64,000 nt of DNA, taken from positions 1-64,000 of the forward strand of contig JAFUGG010000045.1 in NCBI GenBank assembly GCA_017469525.1, given 5' to 3'. The DNA comes from Bacteroidaceae bacterium. GTDB taxonomy: Bacteria > Bacteroidota > Bacteroidia > Bacteroidales > Bacteroidaceae. This document shows, piece after piece, positions 18,737-28,577 of this stretch. Below the pieces are notes generated by a model. The model did no database searches, was not told where the DNA came from, and worked only from the letters and a program-made list of their open reading frames with translations. The position numbers and the translations under genes are program-made. Positions within the stretch are counted from its first letter, which is position 1. Every line of letters begins with the position of its first letter.

Positions 18737-21145
18737 ATGGAAGTCAACAACAACAATACAGCAGTGCGTACCCGCAGGCGCAGGCAAACCAATACCGACG
18801 AAGCCCTCACCTTCCGCGACATCCTTGATACTTTCGTATCCAACTGGGGCTGGTTTCTCCTCTCCGCCATCCTCTGCTTTGTCGCCTCGAGGCTTTATCT
18901 GGCCACAAAGTCCAGCGTCTATCAGCGACAGGCTGTAATGCTCGTCAAAGACGACAACGGACAGGGAGGCAGCAGCCGCCGTTCCAACATCAGCACCGAT
19001 GCCTTGATGCAGCTCAACGGCGTGCTTGCCGGAGCAAGCGTCAAGAACGAAGTTTACATCCTTCATTCCTTCCAGCTCGCCCAGGAGGTGGCAAAAGACC
19101 TGCAGCTCGACGTGATGTACAGCATACGTTCCGGTTTGCGCCATGTCTCCCTCTATGATGACCGGCCTTTCACCGTCAGCTTTCTCACGGAGTTCACTGT
19201 GCCCGCAAGCTTCAAGCTGACCATCGACAGCAGCCGAGGCGGCACCATCACTGGCGTCAAGTACGGCATCCCGATGGAGAAGTCCGACTTCGTGACGAAG
19301 GTGGAATGGGGCAAAGTTGTGAAGACTCCTTTCGGCAACTTCGTAGCTACTCCTGCTGAAGGGCTGGTGGCAGACTTCATCGGAACGACTGTCAATGTGC
19401 AGCGAATCAGCATGGAGGATGCTGCCATAATCCTATATAACAAGGTAAGCAGCAGCGAAATCGACAAGGAAAGCACCTTGGTCCGCATTACATGTACGGA
19501 TACCAACATCCAGCGTGCCGACGATATTCTCAATGGTCTGCTCGAAGCCTACAAGCGAAGCATCATTGACGACAAGAATCAGATAGCCAAGAGTACCTCC
19601 GAGTTCATCGAAGACCGCATAGGTCTGATACACTCCGAGCTCAGCGACGTGGAGGGGCAGATGGCAGACTTCAAGCAGAACAACGGCTTGGTCGACCTCA
19701 AGGCCAGCAGTGAAGCCTTCATCACGCAGAGCACTGCCGCCCACCAGCGCACCATTCAAGCCGAGACGCAGCACGCCATGATAGAGTACCTCGTGGACTA
19801 TCTCTCGCAGAACCTCTCGGAAGGTAAACTCATTCCCACCATGGGCGGCATCAGCGACGCAGGCATCACATCCCAGATTAACACCTTCAACCAAATGATG
19901 CTTGAGCGCAATCGTCTGGCGGAGAATACCTCCGAGAATAGCCCCACCATAGCCGACCTTGACCTCAACCTCTCGCAGATGCGTACAGCCATCCTCGCCT
20001 CCCTCAAAGGCTTCAGCTCGAGCCTCAAACTGCAAGTCGACAAGGCAAGGAAAGAAGAATCAGACCTGACGGGAACGCTTCATGCTGTGCCTCAGCAAGA
20101 GAAGAAAGCCATCGACATCACGCGCCAGCAGACCATCAAAGAGACGCTCTACACATATCTGCTCAACAAACGCGAGGAGACAGCCCTGCAGCTGGCCATC
20201 ACCGAGGCCAACATTCGTGTCGTGGAACGACCCTTTGGCAGTCGTTCCCCCATCGCCCCCCGCACAAAAGTCATCTCTCTCATTGCTCTGATGATAGGCA
20301 TCATCGTGCCGTTCCTCTTCTTCCAGGCGAAGAAGTTCCTCGACACGACAGTCCACGGACGCAAAGACATAGAGAAGTTCACCACCATCCCCATCCTCGG
20401 AGAAGTGCCCCACAGCAGTTCCAGCGTCGGCGACTATGACATCGTCGTCGATGGAGAAAAAGACGAAGTCCTCGCCGAAGCGTTCCGAATGATACGCTTC
20501 AACATGCCATTCATCAACAAGGACGCCCGCGTCATCATGCTCACCAGTACGATGCCCGGTGAAGGCAAGACATTCATCAGCGGAAACCTCGCAGCAACGC
20601 TCGGACTGACAGGCAAGAAAGTCGTACTCGTTGACGCCGACATCCGCAAGCGCACCAGGAGCCGCCACGACGCCATGTCGGGCAGCTACGGCCTCACCTC
20701 CTATCTCTCCGGTAGCGTCGACGACGTGCAGAGTCTCATCGTGACGAAGAACAAGGAGTGCAACCTCGACATCCTGCCGGCCGGCATCATGGCGCCCAAC
20801 CCGACGGAACTGCTGATGAGCGAGCGTCTGGAAGGGTGCATCGAAGAACTCAAGAAGCACTATGACTACGTTATCATCGACAACGTGCCCGCCCAGGTCG
20901 TAGCCGATGCTGGCATCACAGGACGCGTAGCCGACCTTACCATCTACGTCCTGCGCGAGACGAAAGTGGACCGCCGCTACCTCCCCGAACTGGAGCGGCT
21001 GCATCAAGAGAAGATATTCAACCACCTCTGCATCGTCGTCAACGACAGCCGCACCCGAAACAAGAAGTACGGCTACGGCTATGGCTACGGCTATGGCAAC
21101 AAGGAGCAGAAGAGCTTCTGGAAGAAACTGTTCGTGAGGAAGTAA
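18737..21145 (+). CDS. Capsule tyrosine autokinase (Wzc-type, BY-kinase)
   Basis: This 802-aa inner-membrane protein pairs with the Wza-like lipoprotein. It has an N-terminal Wzz domain with a first TM (about 38-57), a long periplasmic coiled-coil region and a GNVR-like segment. A second TM (about 510-530) precedes the cytoplasmic BY-kinase (about 570-780), with Walker A STMPGEGKTF, Walker A' VVLVDADIRKR and Walker B VIIDNVPAQ. The autophosphorylation tail is an unusual alternating YGYGYGYG run encoded by tandem tacggctatggc repeats, which could vary in length. It controls polymer length and export. No glycosyltransferases lie beside it. Confidence 0.95.
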   Translation: MEVNNNNTAVRTRRRRQTNTDEALTFRDILDTFVSNWGWFLLSAILCFVASRLYLATKSSVYQRQAVMLVKDDNGQGGSSRRSNISTDALMQLNGVLAGASVKNEVYILHSFQLAQEVAKDLQLDVMYSIRSGLRHVSLYDDRPFTVSFLTEFTVPASFKLTIDSSRGGTITGVKYGIPMEKSDFVTKVEWGKVVKTPFGNFVATPAEGLVADFIGTTVNVQRISMEDAAIILYNKVSSSEIDKESTLVRITCTDTNIQRADDILNGLLEAYKRSIIDDKNQIAKSTSEFIEDRIGLIHSELSDVEGQMADFKQNNGLVDLKASSEAFITQSTAAHQRTIQAETQHAMIEYLVDYLSQNLSEGKLIPTMGGISDAGITSQINTFNQMMLERNRLAENTSENSPTIADLDLNLSQMRTAILASLKGFSSSLKLQVDKARKEESDLTGTLHAVPQQEKKAIDITRQQTIKETLYTYLLNKREETALQLAITEANIRVVERPFGSRSPIAPRTKVISLIALMIGIIVPFLFFQAKKFLDTTVHGRKDIEKFTTIPILGEVPHSSSSVGDYDIVVDGEKDEVLAEAFRMIRFNMPFINKDARVIMLTSTMPGEGKTFISGNLAATLGLTGKKVVLVDADIRKRTRSRHDAMSGSYGLTSYLSGSVDDVQSLIVTKNKECNLDILPAGIMAPNPTELLMSERLEGCIEELKKHYDYVIIDNVPAQVVADAGITGRVADLTIYVLRETKVDRRYLPELERLHQEKIFNHLCIVVNDSRTRNKKYGYGYGYGYGNKEQKSFWKKLFVRK

Positions 21146-21184
21146 TCATCACCTTCTTCAGTCCACTTTATTGCAAGATATTCT

Positions 21185-21238
21185 GACCCCGAAGGGGTGA
21201 TGGAACGCTAAGCTGGCTTCCGTCACCCCTTCGGGGTT
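21185..21238. terminator. Large hairpin, possible bidirectional terminator
   Basis: Arms 21185-21205 and 21218-21238 pair over about 20 bp with one mismatch and a wobble. Each arm is itself a small palindrome (accccgaaggggt, accccttcggggt). It lies between convergent genes and has no strong T run. Confidence 0.55.
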
Positions 21239-21282
21239 CTCTATAGGATATGACCAAATCCTCACGTGGATTTTGTAAAATC

Positions 21283-21370
21283 GACACGTCCTTTTTCTCA
21301 TAGGGACACGTCCTTTTCCTCATAGGGACGTGTCGATTTCCTCATAGGGACGTGTCCTTATACGAACACG
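21283..21370. repeat. 22-bp-period array between convergent genes
   Basis: Four 22-bp units start at 21283, 21305, 21327 and 21349. The core is gacacgtcc in the first two and gacgtgtc in the last two, with ctcatagg closing the first three. The remaining intergenic sequence to 21525 shows nothing else. Confidence 0.85.
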
Positions 21371-21525
21371 GATGAAGCACGTATTGAAATGATATTGATT
21401 CGTATGATTAGAGTGGGGCGAGGAAGAATAAAAAAAGAAGGCGCACCAGCTGTGTGGTACGCCTTGACTGACGTCAAGCTAAAGCTTCTTCAGTTGTCGC
21501 CTCGTGCGCAGGCGGAAGCCCTTTG

Positions 21526-23661
21526 CTACCAAATATCTTCGGGGTTCTCGGGATTGTCGTAGACGTCCTTGGCACAATACTCGAGGTAGTCCATGTAGAA
21601 GAATCGCGTGCGGTCGTCCATGACGGTTTTGAACCTGACGTAATAAGTCTCGTCGGGGTCCATCGTTTCGCGTACGATGATGCGTCGGATGCATCTGTCT
21701 GATGCTCTCATCATGGTGCTTCCGCCGGGTCCGCCAGCGCAGTACTGGTTGCATCCCTTCATAAATCCGTTGTTGCGCAGACGTTTGTCGACCTCGGCGT
21801 TGAAGTCGTCGTCTTCGGTATCTTTCTCATATCCTATGTCGCTTGGCACGTCGCCGTTGCTGGTGTGCAGTTTGTTGTCGGCTCCCTGTCGGAGGTCGAT
21901 GGGGATGCCCATGGCAGAGAGTTTTTCTTTGTTGCTTCCCCAGTAGAACTGTACCATGCCTCGCCTGTTGCCGCCGCTCTGTATGGCGAAGCGCAACTCA
22001 TATGTTCCGCGGCGCGGTACTGGCGGCAGGCGCATGGTGCAGTCTGTGAGGCCGCGGATGCTCATCTCGTCGCCTTGCATGTTCATCCATCCGTTGCCGC
22101 GTCCGGTCCAGTAGAAGAACTGGGTTTCCTTCGAGATGTCGACGTCCTCGAGGTACTTGTATTCGTCGTCGGTGGGGATGTAGATGTTCTTGTGCTTCTC
22201 GTCGGTGATTTCGGAGCAGCGTATGTCGTTGTTCATGAATTCGGGCCACATGCTCGGCACGCTCCAGCGGATGCGCTGCTTTTGCATGTTGTTGCGTGTG
22301 TCGTCGCTGTACCAGAGCAGCTTGTCGATGGGATAGATGATGCCGTTGCGTATGTTGTTCTCTCCCTCGAGGTTAGGTTCTCCGAGCCGGATGCCTTCTT
22401 TGTCGGGGTCGCACGAGATTTCGTGGTAGGTGCCTCTGCGGTCCGTGTCGAGGTTGGGGAAGCGGTTGAGGCAGACGCCATCGCTTTCGCGACTCTCGAA
22501 GATTTTCATGAGTCTGCGTTTGCCCATGGTGGTGTAGAACTCCATGACGGCGACGGAGGGAACCTTCTTGTTGATGTCGTAGCCTTTCTCGTTGTAGTGA
22601 TAGATGAGTTTGTTGGCGGGCAGTCGCTCGGGCAGCAGGTGGTAGGTGATGAACTGATAGAGCAGGTTGTCCTCCGACTGATAGTTGTTGTCGCGCTTGG
22701 CTTCGGGATAGATTCCCTGGCTGTCGAGGTAGGCCATGACGTCTTCCATCGTGATGTCCTTGGCGTCTTTGCCAATTGCGCTTGTCCAGAACTCGTCGGT
22801 CTCGGCGAAATAGGTGAAGCCGTAGTAGCGGTGCTCTGGTGTATGGAACACTTCCTTGCCGCCGTCGCCCACGCTCTCGCTGGTGGCGGGTATCCTGTCG
22901 CCTCTCTGGAAGAGGTCTTCGTACTCTTCGTCTCGGTTCTTCGAAAGCTCATCGAAGAGGCCGCACGACTGGACTATCTTGGCTGAGACGACGAAGTTGC
23001 TGTTCTCGTCGTCGATGTACTTCCTGAGCAGATAGTCCATCGTGTTGTTGCTGGGGGAGATGACGCTGTGCATGGCGTGTATGACGCCGTTGATGCAGAG
23101 GATGTCGCGGTTGATGCGGTCTATGTTGCAGTCGTTCACGAGGATGCTGTCCGGTTCGTCGGTGTACTGTACGACGAGCTTGCGGTCGTTCATGTTGGGC
23201 AGGGGTATCTCTACGCTTTGCGAAGTCGATGTGGCTGCCGGCAGTGCGTTTATCTGGTATTCGGCATAGTCATCGCCGCTGTCGATGATGCTGTTGAAGA
23301 CGATGACGTGATATATGGAGTCTCGCTTGTGCTGGCTTGGGAAGGCGTCCCAACTGGCTTCCGGAATAATTCCTTGTTTCACAAGCGAGTCAAGGTATTC
23401 CTGGATGGCGTCGTTGGTGGGGGCGAAGATGGTGTAGTGCCCTCGGGCAGACAGCAACTGGCGTGTGTTAGTATCGCTAACCTTGCTGACTAGAACTTCT
23501 CCGAGCAGTCGGTAATATTCGCTATACTGCTCGTGCTTTGCCAGATAGCTTGAAATGGTTTCCTCCTTGAATACGTAGCGTGCGGATGTGTCAATGTCTT
23601 CTGTGCAACTTGCCGCAATCAGGGCTATCGTTGCAATGGCATATAAAAGGTATTTTCTCAT
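21526..23661 (-). CDS. FAS1 (fasciclin) domain lipoprotein
   Basis: This 711-aa protein has a lipoprotein signal (IATIALIAASC, Cys about 19). A FAS1 domain is seen at about 35-220, including SARGHYTIFAPTNDAIQEYL and the later INGVIHAMHSVI. A second, weaker FAS1-like region follows (about 230-420). The C-terminal third is a beta-rich domain seen in Bacteroidetes FAS1 lipoproteins. Such proteins are usually surface exposed, but the ligand is unknown. It stands alone between two operons, with a well-formed promoter. Confidence 0.8.
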   Translation of the reverse strand: MRKYLLYAIATIALIAASCTEDIDTSARYVFKEETISSYLAKHEQYSEYYRLLGEVLVSKVSDTNTRQLLSARGHYTIFAPTNDAIQEYLDSLVKQGIIPEASWDAFPSQHKRDSIYHVIVFNSIIDSGDDYAEYQINALPAATSTSQSVEIPLPNMNDRKLVVQYTDEPDSILVNDCNIDRINRDILCINGVIHAMHSVISPSNNTMDYLLRKYIDDENSNFVVSAKIVQSCGLFDELSKNRDEEYEDLFQRGDRIPATSESVGDGGKEVFHTPEHRYYGFTYFAETDEFWTSAIGKDAKDITMEDVMAYLDSQGIYPEAKRDNNYQSEDNLLYQFITYHLLPERLPANKLIYHYNEKGYDINKKVPSVAVMEFYTTMGKRRLMKIFESRESDGVCLNRFPNLDTDRRGTYHEISCDPDKEGIRLGEPNLEGENNIRNGIIYPIDKLLWYSDDTRNNMQKQRIRWSVPSMWPEFMNNDIRCSEITDEKHKNIYIPTDDEYKYLEDVDISKETQFFYWTGRGNGWMNMQGDEMSIRGLTDCTMRLPPVPRRGTYELRFAIQSGGNRRGMVQFYWGSNKEKLSAMGIPIDLRQGADNKLHTSNGDVPSDIGYEKDTEDDDFNAEVDKRLRNNGFMKGCNQYCAGGPGGSTMMRASDRCIRRIIVRETMDPDETYYVRFKTVMDDRTRFFYMDYLEYCAKDVYDNPENPEDIW

Positions 23662-23711
23662 ATTAGGTATTAAGGCTTTATAATATATATAAGGTTGTTA
23701 GTTTGTGCGTA

Positions 23712-23742
23712 CAAAGATACAATATTTTTCATTTGCTTCAAA
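23712..23742 (-). promoter_or_regulatory. Promoter of the FAS1 lipoprotein gene
   Basis: On the minus strand, TATCTTTG (23719-23712) and TTTG (23742-23739) are separated by 19 bp, a consensus Bacteroidetes promoter about 50 bp before the ATG. No clear terminator is seen in the rest of the 23662-23868 spacer. Confidence 0.75.
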
Positions 23743-23868
23743 GGAACTGCCTTTTTTTTTGCTCCAAATATGCGCGAAAGACGGTAAAAGAGACTTATGT
23801 AAGGGCAAAACGACTCCCCGGGAGACATATAATGAGTCAATTACGCCTAAGCAACGAGACACTATCGT

Positions 23869-25350
23869 TCATCGCTGAAAACGGTTGCGTCCGGCATCTA
23901 TCCTTAGGAAGACGAAGAGCAGTATGGTGAAGCCCCAAAGGGAGCTGCCTCCATAGCTGAAGAAAGGCAGGGGAATGCCGATGACGGGCGTCAGGCCCAG
24001 TACCATCCCTACATTGATAAAGACATGGAAGAGGAAGATGCTCAGGACACAATACCCATAGACGCGCCCATAGGTATATGGCTGCCGCTCGGCAAGATGC
24101 AGGAGCCTCAGAATGAGGGAAAGGAAGAGCAGGAGCACCACGGCACAGCCGATGAAGCCTTCTTCCTCGCCTACCGTGCAGAAGATGAAGTCGGTGTCCT
24201 GCTCAGGCACATACTTCAGCTTGGTCTGTGTTCCGTTGAGGAATCCCTTTCCTTCGAGCCCTCCTGAGCCGATGGCAATCTTGGCCTGGATGACATTATA
24301 GCCGGCACCGCGCGGGTCGTCTTCCAAGCCGAGCAACACACGGATTCGCGTCTGCTGGTGAGGCTCCATGACTTTGTTCAGCACAAAGTCGGCGGAATAG
24401 AAGAAGCCCATGCTTCCCAATGTGAAAAGGGCGATGAGAAGATAGGGGAGAGCACGGTCGCGAAGAGAGAGGTAGAGAAGGTAGACTGTCGTAAACCCAC
24501 AGGCGGCGACCATTGCCCAGACGGCATTGCACGGGTGGATGTACTTGGCAAAGAGGATGGCGCAGGCATCCACCAATAGCGAGAACAGCAAGACGCGGCT
24601 CCAGCAGTTCTTCTTTTCTCCTCCATAAACCTTGATGAGCCCTGTTGTGAAGACTTGAATGAGCAACATGACAAGTGCGTGCCCCAGACTCATTTGCTCC
24701 ATCCCCCATAGAGGAACTTCTGCATAGCGGATGCCAATCACGAAATATGCGACGGCAGAGATGGCAGTGAAGAGCAGGCATCCGGGCATTCCCTCGCGAT
24801 AGAGCATCAGAAAGAAGGCGCTATAGACAAGCGCACTTCCCGTCTCCTTCTGCATGACAATCAGTCCCATCGGAACGGCTATCAGGATGGCACAGATGAT
24901 GAAGTCCTTCAACTTCCTCACGTCGAAGCCGTAGGTGCTCATCACTTTTGCAAGGCAAAGCGCCACGCCGAACTTGGCAAACTCTGCAGGCTGGACACTG
25001 AAGCTCCCTATCTTTATCCACGAGAGGGAGCCCTTGATGTCGTGGGCAATGAAGGGCGTGACGAAGAGCAAGGCAAGGAAACCTATATATATAATATAGG
25101 AAAGAGACTCGAAGATGCGGTCGTCTGTCATGAGAATGAGAAAGGCAAGTAGCAAGGATGTATCAATCCAGACAATCTGCATGCCGCTTCGGGTCGAGAA
25201 GTCGAGGATGCCGGCCGTCTGGTCGAAGTCGTAGCATGCACCGCATACGCTCATCCATCCCAATGCCAGCAGCACGAGGTAGATGAAGATGGTGAGCCAA
25301 TCGATGGACTTCCACAATGATGCTTTCTTATTGGTCTTGTTGCTTTTCAT
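23869..25350 (-). CDS. rodA: Rod-shape peptidoglycan polymerase RodA
   Basis: This 493-aa SEDS-family glycosyltransferase has about ten transmembrane helices. The conserved C-terminal block reads VGMVLGLTPVIGIPLPFFSYGGSS, and WIKIGSFSVQPAEFAK precedes the catalytic loop. It polymerises glycan strands from lipid II in the elongasome with PBP2. It is longer than E. coli RodA (370 aa) because of extra loops, as is usual in Bacteroidetes. It is the last gene of the mreB-mreC-mreD-mrdA-rodA operon and overlaps mrdA by 23 bp. Confidence 0.95.
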   Translation of the reverse strand: MKSNKTNKKASLWKSIDWLTIFIYLVLLALGWMSVCGACYDFDQTAGILDFSTRSGMQIVWIDTSLLLAFLILMTDDRIFESLSYIIYIGFLALLFVTPFIAHDIKGSLSWIKIGSFSVQPAEFAKFGVALCLAKVMSTYGFDVRKLKDFIICAILIAVPMGLIVMQKETGSALVYSAFFLMLYREGMPGCLLFTAISAVAYFVIGIRYAEVPLWGMEQMSLGHALVMLLIQVFTTGLIKVYGGEKKNCWSRVLLFSLLVDACAILFAKYIHPCNAVWAMVAACGFTTVYLLYLSLRDRALPYLLIALFTLGSMGFFYSADFVLNKVMEPHQQTRIRVLLGLEDDPRGAGYNVIQAKIAIGSGGLEGKGFLNGTQTKLKYVPEQDTDFIFCTVGEEEGFIGCAVVLLLFLSLILRLLHLAERQPYTYGRVYGYCVLSIFLFHVFINVGMVLGLTPVIGIPLPFFSYGGSSLWGFTILLFVFLRIDAGRNRFQR

Positions 25351-27241
25351 CTTTCTCTGAAGGCGAATTCAAGGAGTATTCGACGGGTGTGTATAGATGC
25401 TTGTTCTCAAAATGTGTGGCTCGGGCCTCGCTTGCTTCGGAAAGCTTGCCATTGATGTATTGCTCCATCATCAACGCTCCGATGGGAACACCATATGTGG
25501 CTCCCCAGCCACCATTCTCCACGTAGATGCAGATGGCAATCTTCGGATTCTCGCGTGGAGCAAAGCCCATGAAGACGCTGTGGTCCTGGCCATGCGGGTT
25601 CTGAGCAGTGCCTGTCTTGCCGCAGACCTCGTACATGGAGGTGTTGGCAAGCCGACAGGTCCCTCCCAGCACTGCTTGCCGCATACCGGCAACCACCGTC
25701 TCGTAATATTTGCGGTCAACCTTCGTGTAGTGCTTCTTCGTGTAGAGCGTATCGATAGGCATACCCTGCACCTTCTTGACAACATGCGGAATGATGTACC
25801 AGCCTCGGTTGGCTATGGTTGCTCCCAAGTTGGCTATCTGCAAGGGCGTCAGGTTGACCTCTCCCTGTCCGATGCTGATGCTGATGACGGTCAGGCCGCT
25901 CCAATCGTTGCGATAGGCTTTGTCGTAATAGGGTGCATTGGGTATCATGCCACGCTTCTCTCCGGGCAGGTCGATGCCAAGCTTATAGCCGAAACCCATG
26001 CTGACCATGTAGTCCTTCCATGTCGTCATCGCATCCTGCACGGATGGGTACTTCTTCCTGTTTCCGAACATGTAATAAAGTCCCCAGCAAAAGTAACCGT
26101 TGCACGAGGTGGCGATGGATGGAACGAGTGGTAGCGGCGAGCCATGGCCGTGACAGCCTACCGTGAGTCCCCTGTAGTGAAAGCCGCGGCTGCATGGAAA
26201 ACTCGTGGAGGGCGTGATGATGCCTTCCTGCAGGAAGGTGAGAGCCTGGCTTGTCTTAAAGGTGGAGCCAGGTGGATATTGTCCCATGATGGCACGGTTG
26301 AGGAGAGGCTTGCGTGCGTCCTGTGCCAGCATCTTCTGGCTCTTTCCTCGCTGTCGGCCGACCATGAGACGTGGGTCGTAGGTTGGGCTCGACACCATGC
26401 AGAGCACTTCGCCCGTGCTCGGTTCTATGGCAACGATGCTGCCGAGTTTGCCTTTCATCAGACGTTCCCCGAGAGCTTGCAGGTCAAGGTCGATGCTCAT
26501 GGTTAGGTTGCGGCCAGGGATGGGAGCCTCGTCGAACTTGCCTTTCTGATAGCGTCCCTTGATGCGTCCCCGCGCATCCCTCAGCAGTATTTCCATTCCC
26601 TTCTCACCCCGCAGTAATGCTTCGTAGGAACGTTCAACGCCAAGTTTGCCGATGTAATCGCCGCTTCGGTAGTAATGGTCGGGTGCATTCTCTATATCTT
26701 CGGGACCTACTTCGCCTACGTCTCCAAGTAGGTGAGCTGCATAGGGATAGTTGTACTGGCGAATGCTTCTCTTCTGAATGTAGAAGCCTGGAAAGCGGAA
26801 GAGTTTCTCCTGGAAGCGGCTGAACTCTTCCGTCGAGAGCTGGCTCATGAAGAGTTGCTGGGTATAGTTGCTGTAGCCCGGGTTGCGCTTGACGTCCTTA
26901 ATCTCAGTCATCCTCTGCTCGTACCAGTCGCGAGTTATGTCGAGGCTTTCGCAAAGGTCCAGTGTGTCAACACCCACTTGCTCGTTCATGATGACCATCA
27001 CATCGTATGCTGGTTGGTTATAGACAAGCAGCTTCCCGTTTCTGTCGGAAATGGAGCCTCGCGCCGGATATTGGATGCGCTTGAGGAAAGCATTGGAGTC
27101 GGCACTTATCTTGAAGTCTTCGCTGAGCAGTTGCAGGGTGAAGAGGCGAAGCAGATAGACGATGATGATGACCGTCGCTGCGCCGCCAATCACGTATTTG
27201 CGCTTCTCAAGCTCATAATTTCCATCCATAGCGCCACTCAC
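25328..27241 (-). CDS. mrdA: Penicillin-binding protein 2
   Basis: This 637-aa class B PBP is the DD-transpeptidase of the elongasome. It has an N-terminal TM anchor (about 17-38), a dimerisation/pedestal region, and a transpeptidase domain with nucleophile Ser326 in PPGSTFKTSQ, SCNGYF (SxN) and K542-T-G. It overlaps mreD by 4 bp (ATGA) and rodA by 23 bp, indicating translational coupling. Confidence 0.96.
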   Translation of the reverse strand: MSGAMDGNYELEKRKYVIGGAATVIIIVYLLRLFTLQLLSEDFKISADSNAFLKRIQYPARGSISDRNGKLLVYNQPAYDVMVIMNEQVGVDTLDLCESLDITRDWYEQRMTEIKDVKRNPGYSNYTQQLFMSQLSTEEFSRFQEKLFRFPGFYIQKRSIRQYNYPYAAHLLGDVGEVGPEDIENAPDHYYRSGDYIGKLGVERSYEALLRGEKGMEILLRDARGRIKGRYQKGKFDEAPIPGRNLTMSIDLDLQALGERLMKGKLGSIVAIEPSTGEVLCMVSSPTYDPRLMVGRQRGKSQKMLAQDARKPLLNRAIMGQYPPGSTFKTSQALTFLQEGIITPSTSFPCSRGFHYRGLTVGCHGHGSPLPLVPSIATSCNGYFCWGLYYMFGNRKKYPSVQDAMTTWKDYMVSMGFGYKLGIDLPGEKRGMIPNAPYYDKAYRNDWSGLTVISISIGQGEVNLTPLQIANLGATIANRGWYIIPHVVKKVQGMPIDTLYTKKHYTKVDRKYYETVVAGMRQAVLGGTCRLANTSMYEVCGKTGTAQNPHGQDHSVFMGFAPRENPKIAICIYVENGGWGATYGVPIGALMMEQYINGKLSEASEARATHFENKHLYTPVEYSLNSPSEKDEKQQDQ

Positions 27242-27744
27242 TTTTTGGGGTTACGGACGTGCTCTGCCAATATGATAAGAAGCAGGGAGGCAGCAAAGCT
27301 CACTCCCATGCTGATGGCAATATCCTCGATATGGAAGTAGGAGAAGCCTTCGAGGGCAAAGTAGACGAGGTGATGAAGGATGAGGAGCAGGGCAATGAAT
27401 TGCAGGTAGTTCCATCGTCCCATTGCCGAGAAGGATGGTCGCAGTTCTTCTTCTGAGTCGCGGGGAGCCATCAAAGCAAGCAAAGGCGGCTGAATGAGGG
27501 CGATGAAGGTCAGGGCTGCCGAGCTGATGCCTGATGTTCCTGCAAAGATGTCTGCTACGAAACCTACTCCGAAGCCCCAAAGCAAAGCTTCCGAACGAGA
27601 TGTTCCCAAAGGCAATGTGATGACAACGAGCGGGCACAGCAATGGCGCGCCATAGCCCCATGGATGTACCTGGTCGAGTATGAGCACCTGTATTGCCAGC
27701 AATAACAGCGCCCATGCCAGTCGCTTTAATGTCTTCGTTATCAT
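27238..27744 (-). CDS. mreD: Rod-shape-determining protein MreD
   Basis: This 168-aa protein has about five hydrophobic helices, as expected for MreD, and its position between mreC and mrdA supports the call. It overlaps both neighbours by 4 bp. The sequence itself is weakly conserved, so the call rests mainly on context and topology. Confidence 0.9.
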   Translation of the reverse strand: MITKTLKRLAWALLLLAIQVLILDQVHPWGYGAPLLCPLVVITLPLGTSRSEALLWGFGVGFVADIFAGTSGISSAALTFIALIQPPLLALMAPRDSEEELRPSFSAMGRWNYLQFIALLLILHHLVYFALEGFSYFHIEDIAISMGVSFAASLLLIILAEHVRNPKK

Positions 27745-28574
27745 TGCGTCAAGAGGGAATCGAGTTCTGCTTTATTGTGGTTGTCGATGACATTGACGTG
27801 CCTGATGTTGGCGAGGTCAGTGCTCAGGAGGATTTCAAGTTCGAATGCAAGTCCGTCGCTGCTGTTGTTGATTTCTGCCACTTTGCCAAGGAAGATGCCA
27901 GCGGGGAAGACTGACGAGAAGCCGCTTGTCTCGACGACATCGCCTTTCTTTATTTGGGCATGGCGAGGCACGTCGTCCATGTATGCCCTCAGCGGCTTGC
28001 CGCCTTTCCACTTCAGATAGCCGAAGTATTCCGTTCCCCGCAGTCGGCAGCTGATGCTGCTGTGGCTGTTGAGGATGGACATGACGAGAGCATAATGAGG
28101 CGTGACTGCACTGACGATGCCGACTACGCCAGTCCCACTGACAACACCCATCTCGGGAGCAACACCATCGTCGCTTCCTGCGTTGATGACGAGCATGTTG
28201 TCTCGCTTGCGGACGCTGTTGTCAACAATCTGGGCGGGGATGAGCGTCGTGCCTTCAAGCACCTCTGTCTGCATCTTTTGGGTATGCGAAGAGTCAACCT
28301 TTGCGAGTGCCAGTTCGTGACGCATGACATCGAGTTGCTGCTGCAGGGCAATGTTCCTTTGTGCAAGGGCTGCATTCTCGGCAGGCATCCGCAGGTATGA
28401 GATGGCCTTTGCTTCCCACTCGTGCACTATCGCGGCGGCTGTGTTGGCTTGCGTGAACCAGACACTGCCTTGATAATGATTGTACTGGAAAAGCAGGAAT
28501 CCACTGAGCGCTTCCAGAAGCAGGAAGAGTGCCCAGTGGACGTAGGCTGTTATGCGCTCGATGAAATCGTGCAC
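27741..28574 (-). CDS. mreC: Rod-shape-determining protein MreC
   Basis: This 277-aa protein has an N-terminal TM (about 15-33), a coiled coil (about 60-100) and the MreC beta domain (about 115-265; NAGSDDGVAPEMGV, VVGIVSAV). It scaffolds the periplasmic elongasome. It starts 3 bp after mreB and overlaps mreD by 4 bp. Confidence 0.95.
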   Translation of the reverse strand: MHDFIERITAYVHWALFLLLEALSGFLLFQYNHYQGSVWFTQANTAAAIVHEWEAKAISYLRMPAENAALAQRNIALQQQLDVMRHELALAKVDSSHTQKMQTEVLEGTTLIPAQIVDNSVRKRDNMLVINAGSDDGVAPEMGVVSGTGVVGIVSAVTPHYALVMSILNSHSSISCRLRGTEYFGYLKWKGGKPLRAYMDDVPRHAQIKKGDVVETSGFSSVFPAGIFLGKVAEINNSSDGLAFELEILLSTDLANIRHVNVIDNHNKAELDSLLTQ

Positions 28575-28577
28575 GGA

